Assembly: GCA_038049695.1 (NCBI GenBank)
Contig: CP142453.1
Location: 116,476,001 to 116,540,000 of the forward strand
Source of the DNA: Cinnamomum chago
Taxonomy: Eukaryota > Streptophyta > Magnoliopsida > Laurales > Lauraceae
Reading direction: 5' to 3'
Length of the DNA: 64,000 nucleotides
Positions within the stretch are counted from its first letter, which is position 1. Each line of letters opens with the position of its first letter. Of this stretch, positions 35,499-46,755 are shown piece after piece. Both the position numbers and the translations under genes were made by a program. The notes under the pieces are model-generated. The model saw only the letters and a list, made by a program, of their open reading frames with translations, was not told the origin of the DNA and searched no databases.

Positions 35499-35840
35499 CC
35501 CCATAGATAAAATTCAAAAAACTCAAACATAATTATAACCACCCAATATATAGCGTGAATCAGAAAATAAGAGGATTTCGACCCCATAGATAAAATTCAA
35601 AACACTCAAACATAATTATAACCACCCAATATATAGGGTGAGTCAGAAAATAAGAGGATGTTGACAATGGGCGGAACCAGAGCTCTTCGGCCATGTGCAT
35701 AACCAGAGCTCGGCCCAGGTAAAATTTTTAAAACACTCAAACGTATCCAAATTATAACCACCCAATCTACAGCGTGAATGAGAAAATAAAAAGATCCAAA
35801 TTATAGCCACCCAATAACCACCCCCCTTATAGCCACCCAA
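35499..35840. repeat. Direct repeats, about 83-bp unit
   Basis: The unit starting CCCCATAGATAAAATTCAAA occurs at 35499 and 35582 in tandem. A diverged third copy ('aaacactcaaacgtatccaaattataaccacccaat' type) follows at about 35730-35800, after an unrelated insert containing 'ccagagctc' twice. ATAACCACCCAATA-type phrases continue to the junction with the Tat element fragment. Confidence 0.75.
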
Positions 35841-35851
35841 TAAACCCCCAC

Positions 35852-36427
35852 ACCCACCCCCTTCTCTGCCTCGGCGACCCGTGGCCGAGTTTTCTTGGGC
35901 GGCTCCTCCGACCTCCCTCTCCTCTCCTGCTGAGGGCCTCGCGCACCTTTGTCTTTCGTAGAAGAGGATGCCCCTGCTGAGGGACCGGAGGGGGCGCTGG
36001 TCGAAGAGCCCTGGGCGGCACCAGACCCGCTGGGGGCATGCCTTGGAGCGGGAGGAGCTCGGCCTTTAAGGACCAAGGCTCCCAGGTCTTTCAAAGGGGG
36101 ACGTTGCCCATCCATTTCTTCTTCCGGGTCTTGGGCGGAGGGGTTATCTTCACCAACCCGAGTCGGACTGGAGGGCTCCGAGGCTTGACCACCGGTCTCC
36201 GCAAGGGCGAGCACGATCTGCCCTATCGGCTCAAGGGGGATCTCGGCAGTCTTCTTGGTATAAGACTGGTACCGAGGTTTGTACCGGAGCAGCGAGAAGG
36301 CGGCCCGATCGTTGTGGCCGTGGTAGTGGTAGATTTTCTCGAGCCAAGCGTCATTCCTCTTCCAATGATCGAGGCCGGCGTCCTTCCTCCTTCGCTGAAC
36401 ACCTACACAAAAGACAGAAGACATCAG
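35852..36427 (-). pseudogene. Tat-type antisense ORF fragment, copy A
   Basis: On the minus strand this repeats the middle of the antisense ORF at 40122-40673 with only scattered changes: a conserved block (WLEKIYHYHGHND, SYTKK, PIGQIVLAL) followed by a Pro/Ser/Glu-rich low-complexity tail. It starts at the same CACCTACACAAAAGACAG splice-acceptor context as copy B. At 36427 it is joined directly to sense-strand RNase H sequence of a pol gene. The opposite orientation and loss of everything between show that this is a rearrangement junction, not a normal element order. Confidence 0.7.
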
Positions 36428-37959
36428 TAGTCTTTAGCGACTCCCAGTTGGTGACGAACCAGCTAAGCGGAGACTATCAAGCCCGTGACGAAAGGATGAC
36501 AGCTTACTTAGCCCACACAAAACAGCTCATCTCCCAGTTTGAGAAAGCAGAAGTCAAGCAAATCGACAAAGAGTCCAACTGCCATGCAGATGCCCTCACC
36601 AACTTAGCCTCTGCCGTAGAAGCAGGAAAAAGAAGGACAGTTAACGTGGGGATGTTAAAAAAACCAAGTATAGAGCTCCTTCCACCTCGGCAAGTCCTGT
36701 GCGTCGGTCTCTGTCCAAGTTGGATGGATCCGTTCATAGCATTCTTAAAAGAAGATAAACTCCCTAAAGACAAAAACGAAGCCCACAAGGTCAGAGTGAA
36801 AGCAGCTCGTTTTTTGCTGTCCCTAGACGGAAAGCTCTATAGAAAGCCCTTCACGGGACCATATCTCCAATGTGTCCACCCAAGCAAGGTTGAAGACTTC
36901 CTTTTTTTAATATATGACGGAATCTGCGGAAGCCACATCGGAGGGAGATCATTGGCATACAGAGCCATCAGTCAAGGCTGCTGGTAACTTTACATGCAGA
37001 AGGATGCCCAGCTCTACGCCAGGAAATGTGAAAAATGTTAGAAGTTCTCCCACTCTCTGCACCAACCGGCGCAGGACTTGAGTCCTCTCTCTAGCCCATG
37101 GCCCTTCGCTCAGTGGGGGCTAGACATCGTGGGACCTCTTCACCGGACTCCAGGAAACAAGAGGTGGCTGATAGTGACCACTGATTATTTCACCAAATGG
37201 ATAGAGGCAGAAGCTTTATCCTCCATCACTGAGCGGGATACAAAGAATTTTGTATAGAAGAACATTGTCACAAGGTTTGGAGTCCCCAAAGCTCTGGTCT
37301 CGGACAACGGGACCTAATTCGATTCTAACTTCTTTAAAAACTTCTGCCAAAAGCTCGGTTTTAGGAACCTCTATGCAACCCCGGCCTATCCACAGAACAA
37401 CGGACAAGCAGAGATCTCAAATATGGTGGTTCTGGACGGACTCAAGAAGAGACTCGACAGAGCTAAAGGCAGATGGGTAGAAGAATTACCAAGTGTCCTT
37501 TGGGCGTACAGGACCACCCCGAGACGATCCACTTCGGCAACCCCTTTCTCCCTAGCTTACGGGATGGAAGCTGTGATCCCTCTTGAGGTCGGCCTTCCGA
37601 CCTTGAGATTGGATCTCTTCGACCAGGGGCAAAATGAAGTAAATCTGGCCAAAGAACTCGACTTGGCCAAGGAGCGGAGGGAAGCAGCATCTATCCGCCT
37701 GACTTCCTACCAGCGACAGTTATCTAGGGGATACAATCAGAGGGTTAAAGAAAGAAAGTTCTCAATCGGGGAACTGGTCTTAAAGAGAGCACTTCCAGCA
37801 GACAAAGATCCTAACGAAGGCAAACTCGCACCAAACTGGCTCGGGCCTTTTAAGGTGGTCTCGACATCCGGGAGAGCGGCTTATAAACTCGAGAGCATGG
37901 ACGGTAAAGAATTGCCACGACCGTGGAATGCCGCGCACCTCAAGAAATACTATTTCTAA
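36427..37959 (+). pseudogene. Ty3 Tat-type pol remnant: RNase H end and integrase
   Basis: One continuous frame with no frameshift but four in-frame stops (36985, 37039, 37255, 37315). RNase H: FSDSQL and the NCHADAL block near the end. Integrase: an HHCC zinc-binding region (GSHIGG ... ARKCEKC), then core motifs WGLDIVGPL, VSDNGT and ATPAYPQNNGQAE that carry the catalytic acidic residues. A C-terminal part with LAPNWLGPFKV and AAHLKKYYF follows, as in the Tat branch of Ty3 elements. Protease, reverse transcriptase and gag are missing on the left. At least three of the stops look like single transitions (CAG to TAG, TGG to TAG, CAA to TAA). The product cannot be made. Confidence 0.9.
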
Positions 37960-38035
37960 ATGTACCCAAATGATAAGTAAATAAAAGAAGGATCTTGTGG
38001 AAGACGCGTGTCTTGTCTCTTTCAAGTTGTGAATC

Positions 38036-38412
38036 AAGGCTCCGGTCACAGGACCAGCCTCCTCGAGTTCGGTCGTTGGATCAACTCCTAAGGCTTCGGT
38101 TACAGGACCAGCCTCCTCGAGTTCGGTCGTTGGACCAACTCTCGAAGCTCCAGTCACAGGACCAGCCTCCTCGAGTTCGGTCGTTGGATCAACTCCCAAG
38201 GCTCCGGTCATAGGACCAGGCTCCTCGAGTTCGGTCGTTGGACCAACTCGCAAGGCTCCGATCACAGGACCAGCCTCCTCGAGTTCGGTCGTTGGACCAA
38301 CTCTCGAAGCTCCGGTCACAGGACTAGCCTCCTCGAGTTTGGTCGTTGGGCCAACTCCCAAGGTTTCGGTCATAGGACCGGCCTCCTCGAGTTCGGTCGT
38401 TGGACCAACTCC
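38036..38412. repeat. 54-bp minisatellite, about seven copies
   Basis: The unit is typified by GGACCAGCCTCCTCGAGTTC and repeats every 54 bp. Because 54 is a multiple of three, the minus-strand frame 38421-37780 reads an 18-residue repeat (VGPTTELEEAGPVTGA type). It lies just downstream of the integrase stop, where Tat elements often carry tandem repeats. The coding potential is probably incidental. Confidence 0.9.
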
Positions 38413-39010
38413 CTGGCCCACCTTGGGTCAAGAACAGAATCAGCTGTTTTATTTTGTTCACAAGTCGCGGAACTCGGTCTACCTTTAGGCTCGGCCGAAC
38501 CCCCCGACTTATCAAAATTGGCAATACAGCCCCAATTCGATTATGGAGACTTACCTCCAGCAGCAAGGTCGCACCCCAGGGTATGAGTCCGAGCTAACTA
38601 CAAGGTCTTTTAATGAAACGGTTCCCTCGGAAGCATATTGTTAAGTCCCGGTCATATATCCAGACGTTCACCGATCTCAGCCACTTAAAAAGATTTGGAG
38701 AACTGGTCAGAGACAGGGGGCCTTAATTTCGTGCAATGTCATTCTCGGGGTTAGAAGATTAAGCCCCAGTCTTATGGATTCGCCGATCTCAGCCACTTAA
38801 AGATTTGGAGAATTGATCAGTGACAGGGGGCCTGAATTTCGTTCAATATCTTTCTCGGGATTAAAAGATTTGTTTATGCACACGCCATTGCTAGAAAAAA
38901 TGGAAAGACAATTGAAGAAGTAAAAGAAAATTATTTTTCATTAATGGAGGAAAATAATTATATAGTTCTGTACACTTAGAAAAAAAGAGAAAAATACATT
39001 ATTTCTCTAC
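38413..39010. other. Tat element untranslated spacer with near-duplicate blocks
   Basis: Two diverged copies of a block containing CAGCCACTTAAA and GACAGGGGGCCT occur at about 38677-38745 and 38777-38845. No coding sequence is supported. It belongs to the region between pol and the 3' LTR of the Tat-type element. Confidence 0.6.
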
Positions 39011-39011
39011 A

Positions 39012-41275
39012 TTATTTTTCGGGCACCGCGACTTTATCCATAGGAGGGACGGATGAAGCAGGGTCAGGAGCGCCTGGGGTCTCGAGCGGAGGAGGCTTGG
39101 GCCTGGTCTCCTTTGGCAGGAGTCGGGGGCGGAGGAGTGGGGCCCGAGGCTTCAGGAGGGGCTTTCGGAGGGCTGGAGTCGGGCTCTGACTCTGGACTGG
39201 GTATGACAGATTGGAATTGGGGAAGGTTCGCAAATATGGGGTCATCCTCGGGGACCCCATACTCCCGAAGCGCTTCCCTGTATCCCATCTCATACAGAAC
39301 AGGGCTTAAGTCCTTGATTTGAGCCACGTACTCCTCCGACGCCCAATCCACTCCTTCTTTATAAGCACTAGCGGCCTGGGCTCGCAGAGTGGATTCAGCC
39401 TCGATCCGCTCCTTCGTAGAAGACTCGAGCTCGGCTTCTTTTCCAGCCAGGTCAGTCTCTTTCTTTGCGAGCTCGGTCTTTAGTTCGCGCACCCTCTTTG
39501 CCTTAAGCTCAGCCGCGCCTTTCAAGTGCTTATTTTCAGCTCGCAACTTGATGATCTCGGCCTTCGCCGTTTGTTGCTCCGTGGCGAGCTCGACGATCTT
39601 CTCCTTCGCCTTCTTTAGCTCTCCCGCACTGGCTTCCAGGACATCATCTCCCATCTTCTTCTTTTCGGCATCCATCTCGATGACCCGTGAAGCTGTCTTC
39701 TCTGTCCTCTCCAGAATTATTTGAAGCTTCTACACGTTCTGCAAAGAAAAGGGGTGGGGGGTGGGGGTCAGAACAAGCAACCAAGGCATAATGTTTAAAG
39801 AGAGGGAGAAAACTGAGAATCACCTCAAGCGACGCCCTCATCGTTGAGTAAATCAGGCTCAGCAGCCCGGCTTTATTGTGCTTCTCCATGTCCTTGGGGA
39901 GAGCGCAGGCCCTGGCAACTGCCGAGATGATCGCAGCAGTGGCCCCCATCCGGTCCTCCACGTTCAGGGGTTGGCCGGGGTTGACCTCGAGGTCGGGCTT
40001 GAAGGGGAGCGGTTTGATAAGCCGGAGCTGAGCCGCTCCAGAAGTTTGCTCCTTTTCGCCCCCCCACGCGAAGCCTCTTTTTGGGAGGGGGCCTCTCACC
40101 CTCCTTATCGGCCTCGGAGACCTATGGCCGAGTTTCCTTGGGTGGCTCCTCCGACCTCCCTCTCTTCTCCTGCTGAGGGCCTCGCGCGCCTTTGTCTTTC
40201 ACGGAAGAGGAGGCCCTTGCTGTGCCTGAGGGACCGGAGGTGGCGCTGGCCGAAGAGCCTTGGGCGGCACCAGATCCGCTGGGGGTACGCCTTGGAGCGG
40301 GAGGAGCTCGACCTTTAAGGACCAAGGCTCCCAGGTCTTTCAAGGGGGGACGTTGCCCGTCCATTTCTTCTTCCGGGTCTTGGGCGGAGGGGTTATCTTC
40401 ACCAACCCGAATCGGACTGGAGGGCTCCGAGGCTTGACCACCGGTCTCCGCAAGAGCGAGCACGATCTGCCCTATCGGCTCAATGGGGATCTCGACAATC
40501 TTCTTGGTATAAGACTGGTACCGAGGTTTGTATTGGAGCAGCAAGAAGGCGGCCCGATTGTTGTGGCCGTGGTAGTGGTAGATTTTCTCGAGCCAAGCGT
40601 CATTCCTCTTCCAACGATCGAGGTCGGCGTCCTTCTTCCTTCGCTGAACACCTACACAAAAGACAGAAGACATCAGCTTGGCGAATCAGCAGTAAAACAA
40701 CACAAATAGCCCGGGGAAAACGAGTATTTACTCGGAGGGGTCCCAGGTCTCCGTGGAACCTGGATTCTCCGTTCCACCTCGGTCTCGGTCGCCCCGAACT
40801 CTGAGTTCCCCAAGACTAGCAGGCGGTCCTCCCCGGCATACTTGCTCGAGTCCTCCAGGGCGTTAATCAGGGGCCGGCGTCTCGCTTTCACCCGAAGATA
40901 ATACGAATCCTCGCCCCCCGTGGATTTACAGATGTCATAGACATCCTCTATATAGTGCACGCCGAGGTTAATGTCGAGGATTCGGTTCAACTCCTCCATA
41001 CCCATAATTATTTTGAACCCATTTGGCATTAGTTGGAAGGGGCAGAGCCGCCACGAGCTAAGGCAGGATCAGAGAAGAGGATGAACAGGGAACCTGACCC
41101 CGCCTTCGATTATTGACACCAGAGGAAAGGGCATCCATTTTTTGAATTGGGTGAGGCCGTCAGAAAGGCCCTGGAGGTCGTCGGGCTTCACCAGAACGTC
41201 ATCTGGTATCTCATACGCCCTCCTGAGTCCCTCCAGAGCTTGGGGGCTCTCTAACCAGTGGCTGTAAATTTCCAT
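39012..41275 (-). pseudogene. Tat-type antisense ORF, copy B, decayed
   Basis: Minus-strand gene opposite to pol, between integrase and the 3' LTR, a place where Tat elements are known to carry an extra antisense ORF. The N-terminal part (41275-40732) has the look of plant 'putative gypsy-type transposon' proteins (LTQFKKWMPFPLVSI, GVRFPVHPLL, PFQLMPNGFKIIMG). It is interrupted by a TGA at 41071-41069. An 80-bp intron is likely at 40731-40652. The middle part (40651 to about 39830) is Pro/Ser-rich, then LRLIKPLPFKPDLEV. A second intron ends at CTTTGCAG near 39740 and is followed in frame by a TAG. The C-terminal part (39675-39064) is a long Lys/Glu-rich coiled coil. A frame slip in a G7 run near 40065 also breaks it. 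Function in the element is unknown. Confidence 0.65.
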
Positions 41276-41898
41276 TTCCTAAAGGCTAGAGAGGAGTAGA
41301 GAGCAAGGAAGAAGGGACAAGACCTAGAAACCCTAGGGGACAGAAACCCTCTACACAAAAGGCAGAAGAGGTGAGAGGAGGATAAGGAAGAAGAGAACTC
41401 ACAGAGGGAATGTAAAGGTTTTCGAGAGTGAAAGTCTCCGGGTTTGTTGAGGTTCTGATTTCAGCAGAGTGTCTTCTTCAGCAAAGTCTTTTTCCAAGTG
41501 AGAGCAAAGATAAGGGAAGAAAGGAAAGAGGGCATCCCTATTTTATAGAGGGACGCACCACTTGAATGTCAAGCGTGCGAGGCAATGCTTCGGACTCTCC
41601 ACGCGTCGCTTCGATCCCAATGAACAACCAGACGGAAGGTGACACGTGGCACCTCCAGTTCATCTCCCACCAAACTCTGGTACATTATTTATCACCTCAG
41701 GCATATGAAACGACGTCCGCGTGCCCACCTTGGTGAAATAATTATGATACCATATTTATTGCCTAGGGCAAACGAAACGGCATCATAATGAGGATCACAC
41801 GTCAGCAAGGGGCGTCAAGACAGGCGCCATCACATCCTTTCAATCTTAGCTCCCGACCTCAAAGAGAGTTCTAAGAGGCCGAGAGCGAAGGGGCAATT

Positions 41899-42552
41899 GT
41901 GTGGGGACACTTCCTAATGACAGATTTGTGTGGGGCCATTCCCCAATGACGGGATAGTTCTTGGCCTCGGTGTCACCCAGCTCGGTAGAAACGCCAGGTC
42001 GGGAAAGCCCAGAGCCCATCTCGGTGACCACGTCTGCAGGTGCACACCTCGGTCTCGCCTTAGCTTGATCTCGGCCCTCCTGTCATTCGACCATAAATGC
42101 GACCATAAATGCGCTGTTATGGGTCACATCCGCAAATATAGGGGAATGGCCTGATGGGAAGTTCCCTTTTTACCTACCCCCACTCAGGAGAGAAAGCACA
42201 TGCTGATGGGACTTCCATCTCCCCCTGAGGGGCCCAGTCCGATGATGACTCTCACGTCTATATAATACATGAAGAAAAATTACAGGAGGTATGCAACAAA
42301 TCTACCCTCCATACTCTTTCTTCCTTATTTTCCTCAGTTACCAAACTAACTCAGGCATTAGAGTGCCTTCGGCTGCCTACAGCCAGGGGCTCTGACCTTT
42401 GTTTTTTTCATTTCAGATTCCCGGAGGCCGATCTTTTCACAAAATCATCAAATCAAGAGTTTAATCCTCTTTTAACCAAGTCCGTAGATTTTAAGCACTT
42501 ACAATTATCATTATCCGATCTCGACCTCACAACAAAGGTGCTGTTCGGGACA
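41899..42552 (+). mobile_element. 3' LTR of the Tat-type element
   Basis: Starts TGTGTGGGGACAC just after a purine-rich tract (GAGGCCGAGAGCGAAGGGG, polypurine tract) and ends near TTCGGGACA. It contains a TATA box (TCTATATAATAC, about 42257) and short internal duplications (CGACCATAAATG twice near 42090). The matching 5' LTR is not in the window, so the ends and any target duplication cannot be confirmed. It ends about 120 bp before the ATG of the intact P450. Confidence 0.6.
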
Positions 42553-42598
42553 CACAATCATTTCCTAATTTCCTAATTTATTATCATTATCCCTTATT

Positions 42599-42608
42599 CT
42601 ATATAAAG
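42599..42608 (+). promoter_or_regulatory. TATA box of the intact P450
   Basis: CTATATAAAG lies about 70 bp before the start codon at 42671 and downstream of the Tat LTR end. It is the only good TATA match between the LTR and the ATG. Confidence 0.55.
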
Positions 42609-42670
42609 TCAAATACGAGTGCCTGCTTTATAAACATGAGCATCTCTTGTGCATTTGAGACGGCAGCAGA

Positions 42671-45340
42671 ATGGCAATTCCCATCAGATTCTCAGAGCTC
42701 TGGTCATGGTGGTGGGAGGGAAGCAATCAGAGGGACAACATCGCAAGATGGCTGCTCACGCTTTCCGTGGCTCTCTTCATGCTCGCATGGTACCGTTGGT
42801 TGCTCGCCAAGCCAAAGAAAAAGGGCGAGCCACCACTCCCACCAGGCCCGCGAGGCCTCCCCTTAGTCGGGAGCCTCCCCTTCCTAGACCCAGAGCTCCA
42901 CGTCTACTTCGCGGATCTGGCTCGGGTCTACGGCCCGATCGCCAAGATCTGGCTCGGCAACAAGCTGGGCATCATCATCACCTCCCCTTCCATGGCCAGG
43001 GCCGTGCTCAAGGACCATGACAACACGTTCGCAAACCGCGACGTGCCCGCGGTGGCTCGCGTCATCGCGTACGGGGGCAAGGACATCGTGTGGACTCCAA
43101 ACGGGCCCGAGTGGAGGATGCTGCGCAAGGTCTGCGTACGAGAGATGCTGGGCCACGCGAGCCTCGAAGCCGTCTACGAGCTGCGGCGACAGGAGATGCG
43201 GGCCACGATTGGCCACGTGTACGGCAGATCGTCGGGCATGGCCATCAATGTTGGGGAGCAGATGTTTTTGACCGTTCTTAATGTGATCACGAGCATGCTT
43301 TGGGGTGGGACGCTCAAGGGGGAAGAGAGGACGAGTCTCGGGTCCGAGTTCCGGGAGGTGGTGAGTGAGATTACTGAGATTTTGGGCAAGCCCAACATCT
43401 CGGATTTCTTTCCTGGTCTGGCGAGGTTCGATCTGCAGGGGTTGGGGAGTCAGATTAAGGGGCCGCTGGTGCGGTTCGACCGGATATTTGAGATGATTAT
43501 TGAGCAGCGGTTGAAAATGGATAGAGAGGAGGAAGCAGAAGGGAAGAGTGGGGAGAAAGGGAGTAAGGACTTTTTGCAGTTTATGCTGAAGCTTAAAGAT
43601 GAAGGGGACTCTAAAACGCCGTTTACCATGACTCATCTCAAGGCCTTGCTCATGGTATGTCTTTCTTCTTTGTGATGTAGAAATCCAAGGTATTAACAAC
43701 CTCGGACACTATGCTTATGGGCCCACCTATTGATATATGAGAAGCTCATATTTTATGTCCATCCTAGGGGCGTTTTCCTTTGAACTGTTGGTGGACTCTG
43801 CTGTGGAGTTTCACGATTTGTTTTTCTGTAGGTGAAGATATTGTAAAATAAATCCCGAGTCTTGTACAGTCTACACATACCCATTGATTTGTCCGTCCAT
43901 TCGACCCTTTTCTCTGTACTGGACCGAACGACACAAACTGTCAAAATCAGAGAATATGAGTTCTGCTTAGTGGAGCTGAACGCCATCTCTTGCTGGGCCA
44001 AGCGGAGCCCCAAAATGAAAAATATCTTCTCCCACCGAGGTAGACTATGTATAGTGTCAAAGGTAATTAAGGCTGTAAATCCAAGCTACTCAAACTAAAC
44101 TCCCTCTTTGTATACATAGGTATCCCAAAATCTATCCAAATAAGATTTTATCCCACATGAAGATTGATTGACCATTAGATTAAAAATGTTAATAGCACAA
44201 TTTTATTCTAATACATATTTATTCATCACATTTTTTTAATCAAAATGTCAATCTTACAATGTGACCAACTCTTGTTAGCGTAAAATTCAAGGAAACTTAC
44301 ATATTAGGAGGAAGTTTATTTTGAGTGACTTCAATTTTTAATAGATGAACTCCAGTGTAGAGTTTCACTCCTTCACCTACTGAGGTTTACTCGAAGTCTA
44401 AAAGGATTTGGACTCGTGTGTGACATTGCTAATGGTGCAAAACCTTTAAGGGTCCACTCGAGGGCCCCACTCGATCCACACCCACACTCATGCACTGCCC
44501 GTCACCGAGTTGCTAGTAATTAAACCCAATATGGCACCTATATGGATTGTGCGTACCAATCTTCTTTACATGGTATATAATCAGTGGGCCTCACATACAT
44601 GCCATGTGCACACATTTAAAGATCTAATAATCTATTAGCGCATTAGTAGCGAATTCCAAAGTGATTGTGAGATCATTATTGTAGGGCATTGTTTTTGTTT
44701 TTGTTCTACTCGACAGGATATGGTTGTGGGTGGGACCGACACGACATCAAACACAGTGGAGTGGGCCATAGCCGAGATGATGAAGAAGCCAGAAACACTT
44801 AAGAAAGCCCAAGAAGAAGTAGACGCAGTGGTTGGCAAAGACAATGTGGTGGAGGAATCCCATCTCCCTAAACTGCACTATCTATCAGCTGTGGTCAAAG
44901 AGGTGCTACGTCTGCACCCAGCCCTTCCCCTCTTGGTCCCACACTGCCCCAGCCTAACGTGCGCCGTGGGCGATTACACCATTCCACAGGGGGCCCGGGT
45001 CTTCATCAACGTGTGGGCCATTCACAGGGACCCATCCATCTGGCCCAACCCATCAGATTTCGATCCGGATAGGTTCTTGAATGCTGATCAGAAATGGGAT
45101 TTCACAGGCAATGATTTCAATTACTTCCCATTCGGGTCGGGTAGGAGGATTTGTGCAGGAATTGCCATGGCCGAGAGGATGGTGATGTACTCGATCGCGT
45201 CGCTCGTGCACTCTTTTGACTGGAGTTTGCCAGAGGGGACTAAGCTCGATCTTTCCGAGAAGTTTGGCATCGTCCTGAAGAAAGCTGAACCGTTGATTGC
45301 CATCCCCACACCCAGATTATCAAACCCGGATCTTTACTGA
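42671..45340 (+). CDS. Cytochrome P450, CYP706-like, intact, 535 aa
   Basis: Two exons, 42671-43654 and 44717-45340, joined in phase 0 across a 1062-bp GT-AG intron, the single-intron layout of many A-type plant P450s. An ER-bound haem monooxygenase is predicted; the substrate is unknown (relatives act on terpenoids and phenolics). Features: N-terminal membrane anchor about 27-46; basic stop; Pro hinge PPLPPGPRG (54-62); C-helix W148xxxR152; I-helix GGTDTT (333-338); K-helix E390xxR393; FDPDRF (443-448); haem loop FGSGRRICAG with Cys474. WTPNGPEWRMLRKVCVREML and the YGG before it fit CYP706 better than CYP76. Length is normal for the family. Exon 1 is GC-rich, which produces a long antisense shadow frame. 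The start is the first ATG giving a full anchor. A Tat LTR ends about 120 bp upstream. Confidence 0.92.
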
Positions 45341-46750
45341 TAGTGACATCTCTCTCTATATGTCATGTATATGGGTTCCACTTAAGAAATCGAAAGAAAG
45401 AGTCCAATGTCTATATTTGTTTGTGTAACAGAATTTCATTCCAATCTGTATTGATCTTAGTATCGGATTGATCACATTTAAAGAAAATTACAATACAAAG
45501 ATGAAAAAAAAGTGAAAGTACATTACGATCAATTTGATAGCGGACCTAACAATAAATAGAATCAAATTTAGTTTGCTTTAATACACTACAGGATATTTAC
45601 TTGAAGCGGTGTAGATTTCAGAAGTAAGCCCCACTGAGGGATGTATACTGTAGTCTTATCTTATCATCTTTCCATTGAGTTTTGTCATGCCCGTGTTCCC
45701 AGTTTCTGTGTCAGTTTTTCACTTCGATCCATGCCTGTATACTACATGTAGAGAGGTCCCGCCTGTGCCATGGCCCGAGGGAACGGGCACGGGCACGGCT
45801 GGCCCGTTTCGACATGATCCATTGTTGGCTGACCTATCCATAAGGGTTGGCACGCCAGGCAAGGCCCGCCCACCAAGCACGTTGCCCGGCCCGCCCCCAC
45901 AACTATTTTAATACATTTTGTCCATTTTAAAACCCCACCCCCTCCCAAACAGCTATAAAACAATTAACAGCTGTAAATTAGTCATAGAAGGTGTATTTTG
46001 TGTCTTTTTAAAATTTACAAAGTCTATAAATGGTCTAACCCTCCCATTCTTATTTCTCACTAAAGCATTTAACTCTTTCACTCTCTATACACTCTCTAGA
46101 TCTCTCTCAAAGCATTCAACTCTTTCACTTTCCCCTGTTTGTTTATTTTAATGATTTTTTAATTCTTTTTTCCGTTCATTCATTATAAATCTAAAGAAAC
46201 AATTATTGTACGTTATCATGTTTTCTTCTTTTCTTTTCTTTTTATTTCTTTCTCTGCAACGATGATATATATATATATATATATATAAATGTTTGAATGT
46301 TTTCTTTGAGATTTCTAATGATTGGGGATTTTAATTTCTTAATTGTATTGAATGGCTGAGATTTGGAGCTTCCAAAGTTTTTTTTTTTAATATTTTTTTA
46401 ACTCCTGCAGCTCACTGCCATCATTGCTTTCCCTCTCCTTTTGAGTTTTTAGTGAATGGCTAAAACTAGAAACCTTGATTTTGTGGGTTTAACCAATCAA
46501 TCCAGGCTAAAACTAGAAACCTTGATTTTGTGGGTTTAACCAATCAATCCAGGTCGTCTAAGTCATGGGCCACTTAGTTGATGGATTACTTCTATCCCGT
46601 GGCTACAATAAATGAAATAGGCAGGCATTGGGACCAAGGTATCAGTTCCTGAGATTTGAGAACTTAATGGCCGCACCAAGACCTTATAAAAGGATTTGAT
46701 CATCTATGTAACCATATATCAAATGCATCGGATATTATCAAGCATTTCAT
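45341..46750. other. Gene-free spacer with a 47-bp tandem duplication
   Basis: A 47-bp unit (CTAAAACTAGAAACCTTGAT...) is duplicated in tandem at 46460-46553. A GC-rich patch at 45770-45900 with GGGCACGGGCACGG and GCCCGGCCCGCC looks like hAT-type terminal debris. A (TA)n run lies at about 46266-46287. No coding region is supported. Confidence 0.5.
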
Positions 46751-46755
46751 ATAGG

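Noticed and set aside
38036..38412. Regularly spaced repeats considered as a CRISPR array
   Set aside because: The units are contiguous 54-bp tandem copies without unique spacers, in a plant retroelement.
42884..43699. 271-codon minus-strand frame opposite the intact P450
   Set aside because: Shadow frame caused by the GC-rich exon 1; it has no domain and crosses the intron donor. The sense frame is a clear P450.
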